From Burkholderia cepacia (GTDB taxonomy: Bacteria > Pseudomonadota > Gammaproteobacteria > Burkholderiales > Burkholderiaceae): a stretch of 64,000 bases of DNA. Positions 17,447 through 27,107 of this stretch are shown here, piece after piece. The stretch is taken from positions 1-64,000 of the forward strand of contig NZ_LDWR01000008.1 in assembly GCF_001039005.1 (NCBI RefSeq), given 5' to 3'. Position numbers and translations under genes: made by a program. The notes beneath the pieces are model-generated. The model was not told where the DNA came from and searched no databases. It saw only the letters and a list, made by a program, of their open reading frames with translations. Each line of letters starts with the position of its first letter. The first letter of the stretch is position 1.

Positions 17447-18169
17447 ATGAGTACGCTGCTCGAACAGGCCATCCACGCGCATGGCGGGATCGACAACTGG
17501 GACAGGTTCCGCACGGTTTCGGCGGAACTCGATATCGGGGGCGCCGTCTGGCATCTGAAAGACCAGCCCGGCCTGTTCCAGGGTATCGAGCTGGCGGCCG
17601 ACCTGCGGCGCCAGCACGTCGCCATCACGTCGAGGGCCGGCGGCTGGCGCGGCACGTTCGAGCCGGACGTCGTCGGTATCGGTGCGCTGAACGGCGCGGC
17701 GCGCGAAGAACGGCGCACGCCGCGCGACGCGTATCAAGGCCATACCCAGCAAACCCGTTGGGATCGCCTGCATGCGCTGTACTTCACCGGCTACGCGCTC
17801 TGGACCTACCTCACCATTCCGTTTCTCTACGCCCGCCCGGGTTTCCGGACGGAAGAACTGCCCGACTGGCACGAGAACGGCGAAACCTGGCGGCGCCTGA
17901 AGGTCACGTTCCCGGAAACGATCGCGAGCCACAGTCGCGAGCAGGTGTCCTACTTCGGCGAGGACGGATTGCTGCGCCGCCACGATTACACGGTGGACGT
18001 GATGGGCGGTGCGCGCGGCGCGAACTACGCGTCGGGCTATCGCGACGTTCGCGGCGTGATGGTGCCGATGTCGCGCCGGGTGTTTGCCTATGACGACGCG
18101 ACGCAAAAGATCGACGAACCGCTGCTGGTGTCGATCGATTTCCGCAGCATCGATTTCCACACCGAATAG
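17447..18169 (+). CDS. conserved hypothetical protein, 240 residues
   Basis: I do not recognise a named family with confidence. The sequence opens with LLEQAIHAHGGIDNWDRFRT, a motif seen at the start of many single-domain outer-membrane or lipoprotein-like beta-sheet proteins, but here there is no signal peptide. The rest is rich in beta-strand patterns (VWHLKDQPGLF, VSYFGEDGLLRRHDY). The RBS GGAGG is strong. It is probably co-expressed with the SnoaL-like gene 38 bp upstream. No catalytic residues can be named. Confidence 0.75.
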   Translation: MSTLLEQAIHAHGGIDNWDRFRTVSAELDIGGAVWHLKDQPGLFQGIELAADLRRQHVAITSRAGGWRGTFEPDVVGIGALNGAAREERRTPRDAYQGHTQQTRWDRLHALYFTGYALWTYLTIPFLYARPGFRTEELPDWHENGETWRRLKVTFPETIASHSREQVSYFGEDGLLRRHDYTVDVMGGARGANYASGYRDVRGVMVPMSRRVFAYDDATQKIDEPLLVSIDFRSIDFHTE

Positions 18170-18202
18170 GCGCGTGACGCCCTTCACTTTCGCCGGGGAT
18201 CA

Positions 18203-18535
18203 AGCCTGAGCGAGCGGACGCGAGGCCTGGTCGGCGCCGCCGAACTCGGCCGGATGAAACCCACGAGCCGCCTCGTCAATACGTCGCGCGGCCCCATCGT
18301 CGATACGGCTGCGTTGCTCGCCGCGCTGAAGAGCGGGCAGATCGCCGGGGCCGCGATCGATGTCTCCGATACCGAGCCGCTGGAACCGGCGAACCCGTTG
18401 CGCTCGCTGGACAACGTGCTTGCCACGCCGCATATCGGCTATGTGACGCGCGAACTCTACGAGACGTTCTATGGCGATACCGTGCGCAACATCGTCGAAT
18501 GGCTCGACCAGACGCAATCTCCTGCGCTTCCATGA
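18203..18535 (+). pseudogene. C-terminal remnant of a D-2-hydroxyacid dehydrogenase
   Basis: The frame from about 18203 (LSERTRGLVG, LVNTSRGPIVD, GAAIDVSDTEPLE, LATPHIGYV) matches the last third of D-isomer-specific 2-hydroxyacid dehydrogenases. It includes the R of NTSRG, the E of TEP and the H of TPHIG. The substrate and Rossmann N-terminal portions are missing, and the sequence upstream is the end of the previous gene. An ATG at 18254 could start a 93-residue product, but it would be only a fragment. It ends before a strong terminator. Confidence 0.8.
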
Positions 18536-18635
18536 TTTTCGGCAAACTCGGCGCGATCGGACTGCATTCCGACGCGCGTCGAACCAATGCCGGCGCATGC
18601 GCTGCATGACCTGATGCGAAAGACGTGACAGAAAC

Positions 18636-18669
18636 GAAAGGCCGCGCCCCGATTCGGGCGCGGCCTTTC
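18636..18669. terminator. strong hairpin terminator
   Basis: A 14-bp perfect stem (GAAAGGCCGCGCCC and its complement) with a 6-base loop lies between the dehydrogenase remnant (+) and the end of the efflux operon (-). The stem bases carry A/T runs on both sides, so it can terminate both strands. Confidence 0.85.
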
Positions 18670-18744
18670 AATGCATCGGTCTTCATTCGGCATTCGGCGT
18701 TCGACCGACAGAAGCATCACCGCCGAACGCCTGCCCTCCTCCTT

Positions 18745-20301
18745 TCAGTGCGCGGCCGCCGCCGCGTCGCTCGACCCGCTTGCCTTGCCCGGCTTGGTGA
18801 TCCAGATGAGCGGGATGATCAGGATCATCACGACCGCCGCGCCGTAGAACACGTCGTTCAGCCCAAGCATCGCCGACTGCGACTGCACGACGTGGTCGAA
18901 CAACGCATACGACGATCCCTGTCCGAGGCCGAGCAGCGAATGGTAGCTGTCCATCTGCGCATTGAAGAGCGGGTTGGTCGGGCTCGACTGCTGCGTCAGG
19001 ATCTCGTGGTGCATGATCGTCCGGTTGTTCCACACGACGCCCGCGAGCGACGTGCCGATGCCGCCGAAGAACATCCGCGCGAAGGTCGACAGGCCAGCCG
19101 CGGCCGGCACCTTTTCAGGCGGCTGACCCGACAGGATGATCACGGTCAGCGGCGCGAAGAACAGTGCCATCGGGATACCCTGCAGCAGGGTCGGCAGGAT
19201 GATGTAGCCCTCGCTGATGTCCGTGAAGAAGAACGTGCGCATGTAATAGACGATCGCGAAGCCGACGAACGCGAGCGTGCCGATGATGCGTGCGTCCGAG
19301 CGCGGCAGGAGCTTGCCCATGATCGGCGCGCCGATCACCGCGAAGATGCCGAGCGGTGCCGTCGCGAGACCCGAGTCGACGGCGCGGTAGCCGAGATATT
19401 CCTGCATCCACTGCGGCAGCAGCACGAGCGTGCCGAAGAAGATCCCGTAGGCAATCGCGATCGAAATCGTGCCGCCGAGGAAATTGCGCTGCTTGAAGAG
19501 CGTGAGGTCGACGACCGGATTCTTGTCGGTCAGCTCCCAGATGATGAACAGCACGAGACCCACGACCGCGACGATGGTCAGGATCACGATCGTGCTCGAC
19601 GAGAACCAGTCGAGATCCTTGCCCTTGTCGAGCATCACCTGGAGCGACGCGACCCAGACGATCAGCAAGGTCAGCCCCACGAAGTCGATCGGCAGTTTCC
19701 GGGTGGGTGTGTCGCGCTTGCGGTACAGGAACCAGACCATCGTGGCGGCGAACAACCCGACCGGGATATTGATGTAGAAGATCCACGACCACGCGTAGCT
19801 GTCGGTGACCCAGCCGCCGAGCGACGGCCCGACGATCGGCCCGGTCACGACGATCATCGAGAACAGCGATAACGCCAGCGACGATTTCGCCTTCGGCCAC
19901 GAACTGAGCAGCAGCGCCTGCGACATCGGGATCAGCGGCCCCGCCACGAGGCCCTGCAGCACGCGCGCGCCCAACAGGAACGGCAGCGACGGCGCGATGC
20001 CGCACAGCCACGATGCGAGCACGAACAGCAGGATCGAGCCGACGAACAGCTTGACCTGCCCCAGCCGCTGCGTGAGCCAGCCGGTCAGCGGGATCGCGAC
20101 GGAATTCGCCGCGGCAAAGACGGTGATGACCCAGGTGCCCTCGTCGACCGATACGCCGAGGTTGCCGGAGATGGTGGGGATCGCGACGTTGGCGATCGAG
20201 GAATCGAGGACGGTCATGAAACCCGCGAGGCCCACGCTCAACGAGCCCAGTGCGAGTGCCGTCCCCGTCAGCGGAGGAGGATTCGATTGATTGGCGGTCA
20301 T
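18745..20301 (-). CDS. EmrB-type MFS drug/H+ antiporter (DHA2)
   Basis: A 518-residue transporter with 14 predicted membrane segments, the DHA2 drug:H+ antiporter type. Motifs LDSSIANVAIPTISGNLG (segment 1) and WLTQRLGQVK (loop 2-3) are characteristic of EmrB/QacA. It is the inner-membrane pump of a tripartite system with the membrane fusion and outer-membrane proteins encoded upstream in the same operon. Likely substrates are hydrophobic drugs or phenolics, which is inference. It is the last gene of the operon and ends at the terminator at 18636. Confidence 0.92.
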   Translation of the reverse strand: MTANQSNPPPLTGTALALGSLSVGLAGFMTVLDSSIANVAIPTISGNLGVSVDEGTWVITVFAAANSVAIPLTGWLTQRLGQVKLFVGSILLFVLASWLCGIAPSLPFLLGARVLQGLVAGPLIPMSQALLLSSWPKAKSSLALSLFSMIVVTGPIVGPSLGGWVTDSYAWSWIFYINIPVGLFAATMVWFLYRKRDTPTRKLPIDFVGLTLLIVWVASLQVMLDKGKDLDWFSSSTIVILTIVAVVGLVLFIIWELTDKNPVVDLTLFKQRNFLGGTISIAIAYGIFFGTLVLLPQWMQEYLGYRAVDSGLATAPLGIFAVIGAPIMGKLLPRSDARIIGTLAFVGFAIVYYMRTFFFTDISEGYIILPTLLQGIPMALFFAPLTVIILSGQPPEKVPAAAGLSTFARMFFGGIGTSLAGVVWNNRTIMHHEILTQQSSPTNPLFNAQMDSYHSLLGLGQGSSYALFDHVVQSQSAMLGLNDVFYGAAVVMILIIPLIWITKPGKASGSSDAAAAAH

Positions 20302-20379
20302 GGTGATAATCCGGTTACGGTCGGGCCGGCGACGCGGACGCAGGCTGTTTCGCACGCGCGTTCGCCGGGCGTCGGGAGG

Positions 20380-21540
20380 TCATTTGTTGGCGGCGATGAT
20401 GGTGGCGATCGCGGCATCGGCCTGATCGCCGTACTTCGCGAACACGTCGGTCTTGTAGATCGACGGCGGATCGGTTTCCGGGCCGGCGCTGCGCTGCTCC
20501 TTCACGTTGACGTCGACATTCATCGACAGCCCCACGCGCAACGGATGCTTTTCCAGCTCCTCCGGCGGAACCTCGATCCGCACCGGCAGCCGCTGCACGA
20601 CCTTGATCCAGTTGCCCGTCGCGTTCTGCGCGGGCAGCAGCGCGAGCGCCGACCCGGTGCCCGGCGTGAAGCCCACCACCTTGCCGTGGTAGACGGCCGA
20701 CGAGCCGTAGACATCCGCCGTCAGCTCGACCGGCTGCCCGATGCGGATGTGGCGCAGCTGCCACTCCTTGAAGTTCGCGTCGACCCATACCTGGTTCAAC
20801 GGCACGACCGACATCAGCGCGGCCCCCGGCGACACGCGCTGGCCGACCTGGACCGAGCGCTGCGCGATGTAACCGGTGACCGGCGCCGGCAGCGTCGTGC
20901 GCGAATAGGCCAGGTACGCGTCGCGAACGCGCGCGGCGCTCGCCATCACGTCCGGATGCTGGTCGACGGTCGTGTTCGACGTCAGCGCACGATTCGAGCC
21001 GAGCTGCTGCTTCGCGGCGTCGAGCGCGGCCTGCGCCGACCGCACGGCGTCCCGTGCATGCGAGATGTCTTCCTCCGACACCGCGCCCGTCATGCCGGTC
21101 GACTGGCGGCGTCGCAGGTCGTCCTGCGCCTTCGCGAGATCGGATTGCCGCTCCGCGATGTTCGCGCGGTACTTATCGTCGTCGACATACAGGCCGTGAA
21201 CCTTGCGCACGGTCTGGCCGAGATTCGCTTCCGCCTGCTGCAGCCCGATCTTCGCGTCGGCGGGATCGATCTGCACGAGCGGCTCGCCGGCCTTCACGAT
21301 CTGCGTGTTGTCCGCGTTCACCGCGATGACCGTGCCCGATACCTGCGGCGTGATCTGCACGACGTTGCCGTTGACGTACGCATCATCGGTTTCGACGTGA
21401 TATCGCGCGTCGAGGAAGTAATAGGCGCCGTAAGCGGCGCCGGCGACACCGAGGGACGCGGCGACCAGTGCGAGCAGCGCGCGGCGCTTGCCCGGTTGTT
21501 TCGGTGCGTCGTCGATCGGCTGTGAATCGGGGGTGTTCAT
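20380..21540 (-). CDS. EmrA-type membrane fusion protein (HlyD family)
   Basis: A 386-residue periplasmic adaptor. One N-terminal membrane anchor (ALLALVAASLGVAGAAYGAY) is followed by TDDAYVNGNVVQITPQVSG, typical of EmrA/HlyD. A lipoyl-like half-motif, a long alpha-helical hairpin and the second lipoyl half (APVTGYIAQRSVQVGQ) come next, then the beta-barrel with VDANFKEWQLRHI. It links the EmrB-like pump to the outer-membrane factor. It is the third of four genes, with a 71-bp gap to the outer-membrane factor and 78 bp to emrB. Confidence 0.92.
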   Translation of the reverse strand: MNTPDSQPIDDAPKQPGKRRALLALVAASLGVAGAAYGAYYFLDARYHVETDDAYVNGNVVQITPQVSGTVIAVNADNTQIVKAGEPLVQIDPADAKIGLQQAEANLGQTVRKVHGLYVDDDKYRANIAERQSDLAKAQDDLRRRQSTGMTGAVSEEDISHARDAVRSAQAALDAAKQQLGSNRALTSNTTVDQHPDVMASAARVRDAYLAYSRTTLPAPVTGYIAQRSVQVGQRVSPGAALMSVVPLNQVWVDANFKEWQLRHIRIGQPVELTADVYGSSAVYHGKVVGFTPGTGSALALLPAQNATGNWIKVVQRLPVRIEVPPEELEKHPLRVGLSMNVDVNVKEQRSAGPETDPPSIYKTDVFAKYGDQADAAIATIIAANK

Positions 21541-21611
21541 GAATGGCTCCAGTCAAGGTTGAGGTTCAAGGTTTTCCGTTCGGCGCGCGCGAGAGCCGCC
21601 GAATCAATCGA

Positions 21612-23138
21612 TCAGTTCGACGCCACGGGGCGCGACGGCGCGGGAATCGGCGTTTCGGCACTCGCCGCGAGACCGGCATGCGACGCATCGAAGCCGCCGC
21701 CGAGTGCCTTGATCAGCCCGATCTGCTGGCTGCGACGACCCATCTCGAGATTGACGACGGCCGTCTCGGCCGCCAGCCGGTTGTCGTCCGCGTTCAGTAC
21801 CTGCAGTTGCGGGTTCAGCCCCGCCCGGTAGCGGGCGATCGCCAGTTGATAGGCGGTGGTTTGCGCATCCAGCGCCTTGCGCGCATCGACCAGTTGAAGA
21901 TCGGTCGAGCGGATCTGCGTGACCTGCGTGGCGACGTCGGACAGTGCGCCGATCAGCGTCTGGTTGTAGGTCGCGACGTCGTAGTCGAAGTCCGCATAAC
22001 GACCCTTCAGTTGCGCGCGCAGCGCGCCGGCGTCGAAGATCGGCAGGTGAATGGCCGGGGCCGCCTGGAACTGCCCGCTGCCGGCCGTCAGGAAACGGCC
22101 CCAGCCGAACGCGTCGAGCCCGGCCGCCAGCGACAGATTGACGTCGGGGTAGAACTCGGCCTTGGCTTCCTTCACGTCGTGAACGGCCGCGTCCACCTTC
22201 CAGTAGGCCGCGACGATGTCGGGCCGGCGCGACAGCAGGTCGGCCGGCAGGTTGTCGGGCAGCGCGACGACGTCGCCGCCATGCAGTGCCGGCGCGGCGA
22301 TCGCGAGGCCGCGATCCGGGCCCGCGCCGAGCAGCGCGCCCAGCTGGTAGCGCACCGTCTTGATCTGGCCGTCGAGATCGCTGACGCTGGAACGGCTCGT
22401 CGCGGTTTCGCCGTACGCGGTCTGCCGCTCCACGTTGCTGTCGAGGCCCGCATTGACGCGGCCTTCGGTGAGGTGCGAAATCGTCTCGCGGTTCGATACT
22501 TCATGAACCTGGATGTCGCGCAGCGCGTAGAGCAGCGCGAGCTGGTTGTAGGTGCTCGCCACCGACGCGGCGAGCGTGATGCGCACCTCCTCGGCTTCCG
22601 CGTCCGCCACCTTTTCCCCGGAGACGGCCTGACGCAGCCGCTCGCGGTTCTTGCCCCACAGGTCGAGATCCCACGACACGCTCGCCAGCAGGCTGTTCTC
22701 GCTCTGCCACGAGCCGCCGTACGGCGGCGGCACGATGCCGTTTTCGGTGTAGCGCTGGCGCGTCCACGTATAGCTGCCGTTCGCATTCGGATAGAGCGCG
22801 GATCGCGCGGTGCCGATATACGCCGACGCCTTCTCGATCCGCGCACGCGCCTGGTCGATCGTCGGATTGCCGCGCAACGCTTCGTCGATCAGCGCCGGCA
22901 GCTGCGGATCGCCGAACTGGCTGGCCCAGTTCATCGCCGGCCACTTGCCGCCCTCGGCCGGCAGGCTCTCGGTCGACGCGAACTGCGTCGGGGCCGCCAT
23001 CTGCTTGTCGCTCTTGATGCCCGCGTAGTTCACGCAGCCGGCCAGGCTGAACGCCAGCGCCGCGGCGGCGATCCATCCCTTACGAATGCCCGACTGCGGC
23101 CGGGCGAGCGAGTGATACGTCATCGTTTCCATTTCCAT
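21612..23138 (-). CDS. NodT-family outer-membrane efflux lipoprotein
   Basis: A TolC/OprM-type outer-membrane channel of about 508 residues with a lipoprotein signal ending in the lipobox LAGC. Paired repeat regions show the typical DLWGKNRERLRQAV and RPDIVAAYWKVDAAVHDVKEA motifs. Start choice: ATG 23138 has AGGGA upstream, while ATG 23153 lacks an RBS. It forms the exit duct of the efflux system encoded by the next two genes. It follows marR by about 110 bp. Confidence 0.92.
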   Translation of the reverse strand: MEMETMTYHSLARPQSGIRKGWIAAAALAFSLAGCVNYAGIKSDKQMAAPTQFASTESLPAEGGKWPAMNWASQFGDPQLPALIDEALRGNPTIDQARARIEKASAYIGTARSALYPNANGSYTWTRQRYTENGIVPPPYGGSWQSENSLLASVSWDLDLWGKNRERLRQAVSGEKVADAEAEEVRITLAASVASTYNQLALLYALRDIQVHEVSNRETISHLTEGRVNAGLDSNVERQTAYGETATSRSSVSDLDGQIKTVRYQLGALLGAGPDRGLAIAAPALHGGDVVALPDNLPADLLSRRPDIVAAYWKVDAAVHDVKEAKAEFYPDVNLSLAAGLDAFGWGRFLTAGSGQFQAAPAIHLPIFDAGALRAQLKGRYADFDYDVATYNQTLIGALSDVATQVTQIRSTDLQLVDARKALDAQTTAYQLAIARYRAGLNPQLQVLNADDNRLAAETAVVNLEMGRRSQQIGLIKALGGGFDASHAGLAASAETPIPAPSRPVASN

Positions 23139-23250
23139 GTTTCCCTGAGTCATCAAGTCATCGAACGATTAATGAGTGCATATGCACAAGTTAGCGATCC
23201 GGCAGTCGTGCATCAATGTCTGGAACGGCATGAATGAGTTGTCGGGGCGG

Positions 23251-23685
23251 CTAACTGTCTGACGTGTCGTGCGTCATGCGAAACAGTTCGCGACGCAGAT
23301 GTGCCGCCTGTTGCGAGCCGAATTCGCGTTCGAAGCTGGCCTGCGCCCTCGCCCAGTGAACGGCGGCTTCATCGAGCTTCTTCGATCCATGCGCGGTCAA
23401 TACGACCTGCAGCCGACGATGGCGCTTCCCTTCGGCGGGCGCCGCCACCAGGCCGCGCCGCAGCAACGGCTTGAGGGCGCGCACCAGCGTCGTTCGGTCC
23501 ATCACCATCGCTTTCGCGAGTTCGGCCATCGTCAGGCCGGCCCTCAGGCCGAGCGTGCCGAGGATGCTGAACTGCGTGGGCGTGATGCCGACGGCGGACA
23601 GGTGGTGCTCGTAAAGCTTCGAGATATGCCGCGAAGCCTGGCGAAGCGCGAAACAGTCGTCGTCGAGGAAGTCGATTGAGTGCAT
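23251..23685 (-). CDS. MarR family regulator of the efflux operon
   Basis: A 144-residue winged-helix MarR protein. TPTQFSILGTLGLRAGLTMA and LAKAMVMDRTTLVRALKPL form the DNA-binding core, with the wing AEGKRHRRLQVVLT. It is the first gene on the minus strand before the outer-membrane factor, EmrA and EmrB genes, an arrangement in which MarR repressors usually control the efflux operon and are released by its substrates. A GTG at 23691 is an alternative start. Confidence 0.88.
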   Translation of the reverse strand: MHSIDFLDDDCFALRQASRHISKLYEHHLSAVGITPTQFSILGTLGLRAGLTMAELAKAMVMDRTTLVRALKPLLRRGLVAAPAEGKRHRRLQVVLTAHGSKKLDEAAVHWARAQASFEREFGSQQAAHLRRELFRMTHDTSDS

Positions 23686-23779
23686 GCGCACAGCGTAGTG
23701 CGCGGCCTGCCGCGGGGCGATGGCAGGCGGGTTATCAGATTGTTGTCGCTGGGAGCAGGAATGGCGCGCGGGCCGCGGT

Positions 23780-24685
23780 TTACCGGGTTCGCGCTGTCTC
23801 GAAGAAATCGACCGCGTGGTCGATGAACGCGCGGACCTTGGCGGGCAGCAGCGTCCGGTTGCTGTAAGCGAGTTGAAGCTCGATGCTCTCGTCGATCAGC
23901 GGGAACTCGGCGAGCAGCCGCACCAGCCTGCCGGACGCCAGGTCGCTTTCGACCAGCGCCAGCGGCGTGATGCCGATGCCCAGCCCCTGCAGCACCATTT
24001 CGCGGTTGAACGCGGGACTGTTGGACGAAATGTCGAAGCTCAGCGCGATGGCGAGCTCCTCTCCGTCGATGCGGAAGCGGAGGTCGGGACGGCGCATCGA
24101 CGCCGACAGCGGCACGAAATGGTGGCTGGCCAGATCCGACGGATGCACGGGTGTCGAGCTGGCCTTCAGGTAGTCGGGCGTCGCAACGAGGACGATCGGA
24201 ATCCGGTCGAGCACCCGGATGACTGTCGTTTCGCTCATCAGCATGAAGGGCACGACGATGCCCAGGTCGTACCCTTCGCCGACCAGGTCGACCGGCCGTT
24301 CCGTCAGCGTCACGTCGAGCGTGACCTTCGGATGGGCCCGCTTGAATCCGGCAATGAGCGGGACGAGGCGATGTATCGTCGCGGTCGCATGCGCGACCAG
24401 GCGCAACACGCCCTGGGCCTCCCGCGTCTGGTTCGCGACCGCCGCCTCGACCGTATCCACCTCTTCGAGAATGCGCACGCAGCTTTCGTAGAACCGCTCC
24501 GCGGCTTCCGTGAGCGATATCCGGCGGGTCGTCCGGTTCAACAGCCGGCACCCCATCCGCTGCTCGAGCGCCGAGATCGCCCGCGATACAGCCGGCGGCG
24601 CCATGCCGTGATGATCGGCTGCGCGGGTGAAGCTCTTCAGTTCCACCACCGTCCGAAAAATACGCATGCTTTCGATGTAATCCAT
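23780..24685 (-). CDS. LysR family transcriptional regulator
   Basis: A 301-residue LysR regulator. MDYIESMRIFRTVVELKSF and PPAVSRAISALEQRMG form the helix-turn-helix; the effector-binding domain follows. ATG 24685 (MDYIES) is the family start; the in-frame ATG at 24724 adds 13 unrelated residues. It is orphan: downstream lies the MarR gene, and upstream is the pseudogene-rich island. Its target cannot be inferred. Confidence 0.88.
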   Translation of the reverse strand: MDYIESMRIFRTVVELKSFTRAADHHGMAPPAVSRAISALEQRMGCRLLNRTTRRISLTEAAERFYESCVRILEEVDTVEAAVANQTREAQGVLRLVAHATATIHRLVPLIAGFKRAHPKVTLDVTLTERPVDLVGEGYDLGIVVPFMLMSETTVIRVLDRIPIVLVATPDYLKASSTPVHPSDLASHHFVPLSASMRRPDLRFRIDGEELAIALSFDISSNSPAFNREMVLQGLGIGITPLALVESDLASGRLVRLLAEFPLIDESIELQLAYSNRTLLPAKVRAFIDHAVDFFETARTR

Positions 24686-24948
24686 GGCCGCATCTCGAGA
24701 ACGGGTAGAGGTCAGACGCAACACGGGCGTGCTTCAAGGGGGCTTGTGACGCGAAACGGTGTTGCAGGCTTGTTCGCAGAAATATAGCAAAACCGGACCG
24801 CGGGGCCGATGCAGGCGTGCTGTCGAAGACCGCTGCCCTGCCCTCGAATCGATCATGGGTTGCATCTGAATGGTCTGGATGGAGACGTCAGACGCGTTTC
24901 TGAAATGACGAGTTTGGATTTGCGATAGTGCTATTGTGATAAGAAAAG

Positions 24949-26101
24949 TTATCCAAATGACATTTTCAAGATTCCATCCTTGAGTGCGAGCAACTCGTTA
25001 TTGGTCGCTTCGCTCGTGGCAACCCATTGCGTGCCCAGACGTGCGCGCCACATCGCATCGAATCCGGGTGCAGGCGCTGACTGCGGCGACGATAGCTGCT
25101 GGGCCTCGGGCCTCACCATGCTGGCATAGCTGGCGCTTAACGCATCGCGCTTCAGCAGATAGCGATAGCTGTACGCCTGCCCGTTCGGGTCGATGCCCGA
25201 AATCACCTTGAACGCATAGCTCGCCGGGTCGCCGCCGCTCCACCACCAGCCGTCGCTGCGGTACTGATTATCGCGCCGCGCCGTCAACGAGCGGCTTCCA
25301 CCCGCCCTCCCCTGCGTCATTCATCGCATACTGGTTGAGCGCGAAGCTGTTGTCCGTATCGACCACGACCTGGATCACTTTGTCGTGGCTGCCATAGATG
25401 CCGGCGGCCGATGCCACGTCGGCGCGGTGGACGCGATCTGCCTGCCCTGGAACACGTCGCGGTTCAGGAGGATTTGCGCGAGCTTCATCATGTCGGCGGA
25501 CGTGGTGTTCAATTCGCCGCTCGCGTAACCGTTCACGAATTCCAGCGTGTCGAGGAATCGGCCTTTCAGGTAGGGCATCGCGTACGAACTGGCGGGCGGC
25601 GACGCGCTCGTGAGGAACCCCGAGTTCGTCATGTTCAGCGGCGTCAGAATGTTCTGCTGCACGAAATCGACATAGCTTTGTCCCGTCACCGCCGCGACGA
25701 CGTGTTCCACCATCGCAAAACCATCGTTGCAGTACACGGCCATTTCGCCTGGGAGATGTTTCAGGTGCGAATTGGCGAGCATGGCCTGCGTCGCTTCGGC
25801 CAACCCGGCAAAAGGCGCGCCGAGCGTGTTCGCGTTATGCAGTGTCATTCCGGGAATCCCGGACGAATGCGACAGCAAGTGGCGCATCGTTATCTGCGTG
25901 TATTCGGGTGACAGCATCGTGAACGACGGCAGGTACCGGACGATCGGCGTATCGAGATCGAACTTCCCGCGATCCTGCAGGATCAGGCCCGAGAGTGCGG
26001 CCATGACCTTGCTGACCGAGTTGATGTTGAAGCGTGTCTGGACATTGGTTTTTGTCATTGGCAGACGCGTAGAGCAAAATCGCCGACTGGCGAACGTACT
26101 A
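24949..26101 (-). pseudogene. frameshifted serine hydrolase (class C beta-lactamase fold)
   Basis: The pieces read together as a serine hydrolase of the beta-lactamase/esterase family: SxxK in SVSKVM, the YxN motif in YCNDGF, and a C-terminal block with QYRSDGWWWSGGDPASYAF. The coding frame is broken at least three times. The breaks are near 26060 (ILLYAS to MTKTNVQTRF), near 25425 (QIAS into a frame reading GIYGSHDKVIQVVVDTDN) and near 25290. The N-terminal signal region is also missing. It is a dead gene at the edge of the island. Confidence 0.82.
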
Positions 26102-26282
26102 TGACGAGGTTCGCCCCACTCTGTATTGCAGTGGATAAAGCCCGCAGAATTCCCCCGTCAGCCACGGGAAACCGCTTCACCTGACAACTCAACCAAGCCG
26201 GAAATTTCCACTTCCGACCGAAACCAATTCTGGTTAAGGGTCGGATTGATATAGTTTTTTTATGAATTATTCGATCGGGATC

Positions 26283-26305
26283 ATTTTTGCGAATATTTCA
26301 CGAAT
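26283..26305 (+). repeat. left copy of a 23-bp direct repeat
   Basis: ATTTT-T-GCGAATATTTCACGAAT matches 30444-30466 at 22 of 23 positions in the same orientation. The two copies bracket the five-gene operon. They may be insertion-sequence ends or a duplicated junction. Confidence 0.7.
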
Positions 26306-26399
26306 TCAAGTCGATTCTCTTGGTTGAACCGGATTGAGGGGGCTTTGAGTTTTATGGGAATGGTTAAAATACCAATGCCGATCATTGATTGCGGCTCCC

Positions 26400-26428
26400 T
26401 TGATCTTCTAAATGCAACCTACTATATT
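26400..26428 (+). promoter_or_regulatory. candidate sigma-70 promoter of the island operon
   Basis: The -35 element TTGATC (26400-26405), a 17-base spacer and the -10 element TATATT (26423-26428) stand about 160 bases ahead of the first gene of the operon, inside an A/T-rich stretch. Confidence 0.5.
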
Positions 26429-26585
26429 GATTTCGTTATTCATCGGGCGACGATTGCGGCGATAAATTAAGGAAGTGCTACGTGATGAATTTTCTTTTGC
26501 CATGCATCGAACCAATGCCAGTTGCTGTAAGTTTGATCGATGGTCGACGCTAGCCAACTGAAGCGGAATGTTGCCGGGGAAAACT

Positions 26586-27092
26586 ATGCTCGCGAGTCAT
26601 ACGGAACGTAGCCGCTTGCTATTGCATACGGCCCGATTTGCAACGCTTGCAAGTGTATCCGTAGAAGGTGATCCTTGGGCGAGCGTCGTGAATTTTGTCA
26701 CGATTTCCCCTCCAATTCGAATTATTTGGTATTCGTTGAAAGAGGCGCTGCATTCCCGCAATCTGCTCCACCGGCCAGATGTTTCAGGCGCCATCTACCG
26801 GGCGGATCTCGGTGATGTGTCGCCGCTAGGCCTAGATGGTGCGCAATTCACTGGAAAATGTCGCGTCATTCCGGACGACGAAGCCGAGGATATTCATCGG
26901 CAATATTATTGTTTGAATTTCCCCGATGCGACGGTTCGTCACGCGTGGATGTTGCCTCTCGATAGCTTCGTTGGCGAAGGTTCAAGACGATTTTACGAAG
27001 TCGCGATAGAGGCGTGGTGGCTGTTCGATATCGACGGCTGGTTGAAGGACAAATGCGACCGACGCATCCCGGTGGCAATCGAGACTATTTGA
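26586..27092 (+). CDS. FMN-binding split-barrel (PNPOx-like) protein
   Basis: A 168-residue protein of the pyridoxamine-phosphate-oxidase-like split-barrel fold. The N-terminal pattern LLLHTARFATLASVSVEGDP, with WASVVNFVTISPP, matches the FMN-binding first strands. The C-terminal RRFYEVAIEAWWLFDIDGWL closes the barrel. Such proteins bind FMN or F420 and catalyse oxidation or reduction of small molecules. A GGGGA six bases before ATG 26586 fixes the start. Codon use is more A/T-rich than in flanking genes, pointing to transfer. It is the first gene of the island operon. Confidence 0.75.
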   Translation: MLASHTERSRLLLHTARFATLASVSVEGDPWASVVNFVTISPPIRIIWYSLKEALHSRNLLHRPDVSGAIYRADLGDVSPLGLDGAQFTGKCRVIPDDEAEDIHRQYYCLNFPDATVRHAWMLPLDSFVGEGSRRFYEVAIEAWWLFDIDGWLKDKCDRRIPVAIETI

Positions 27093-27107
27093 ATTCCGGT
27101 ATGACCT

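Larger units (their letters stand above)
26102..26585. other. A/T-rich leader region of the island operon
   Basis: About 480 bases without a gene and distinctly richer in A/T than the rest of the window. It contains one copy of a 23-bp direct repeat (26283-26305) and a good sigma-70-type promoter (26400-26428) that would leave a leader of about 150 bases before the first gene. I found no convincing riboswitch or RNA gene. Confidence 0.6.
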
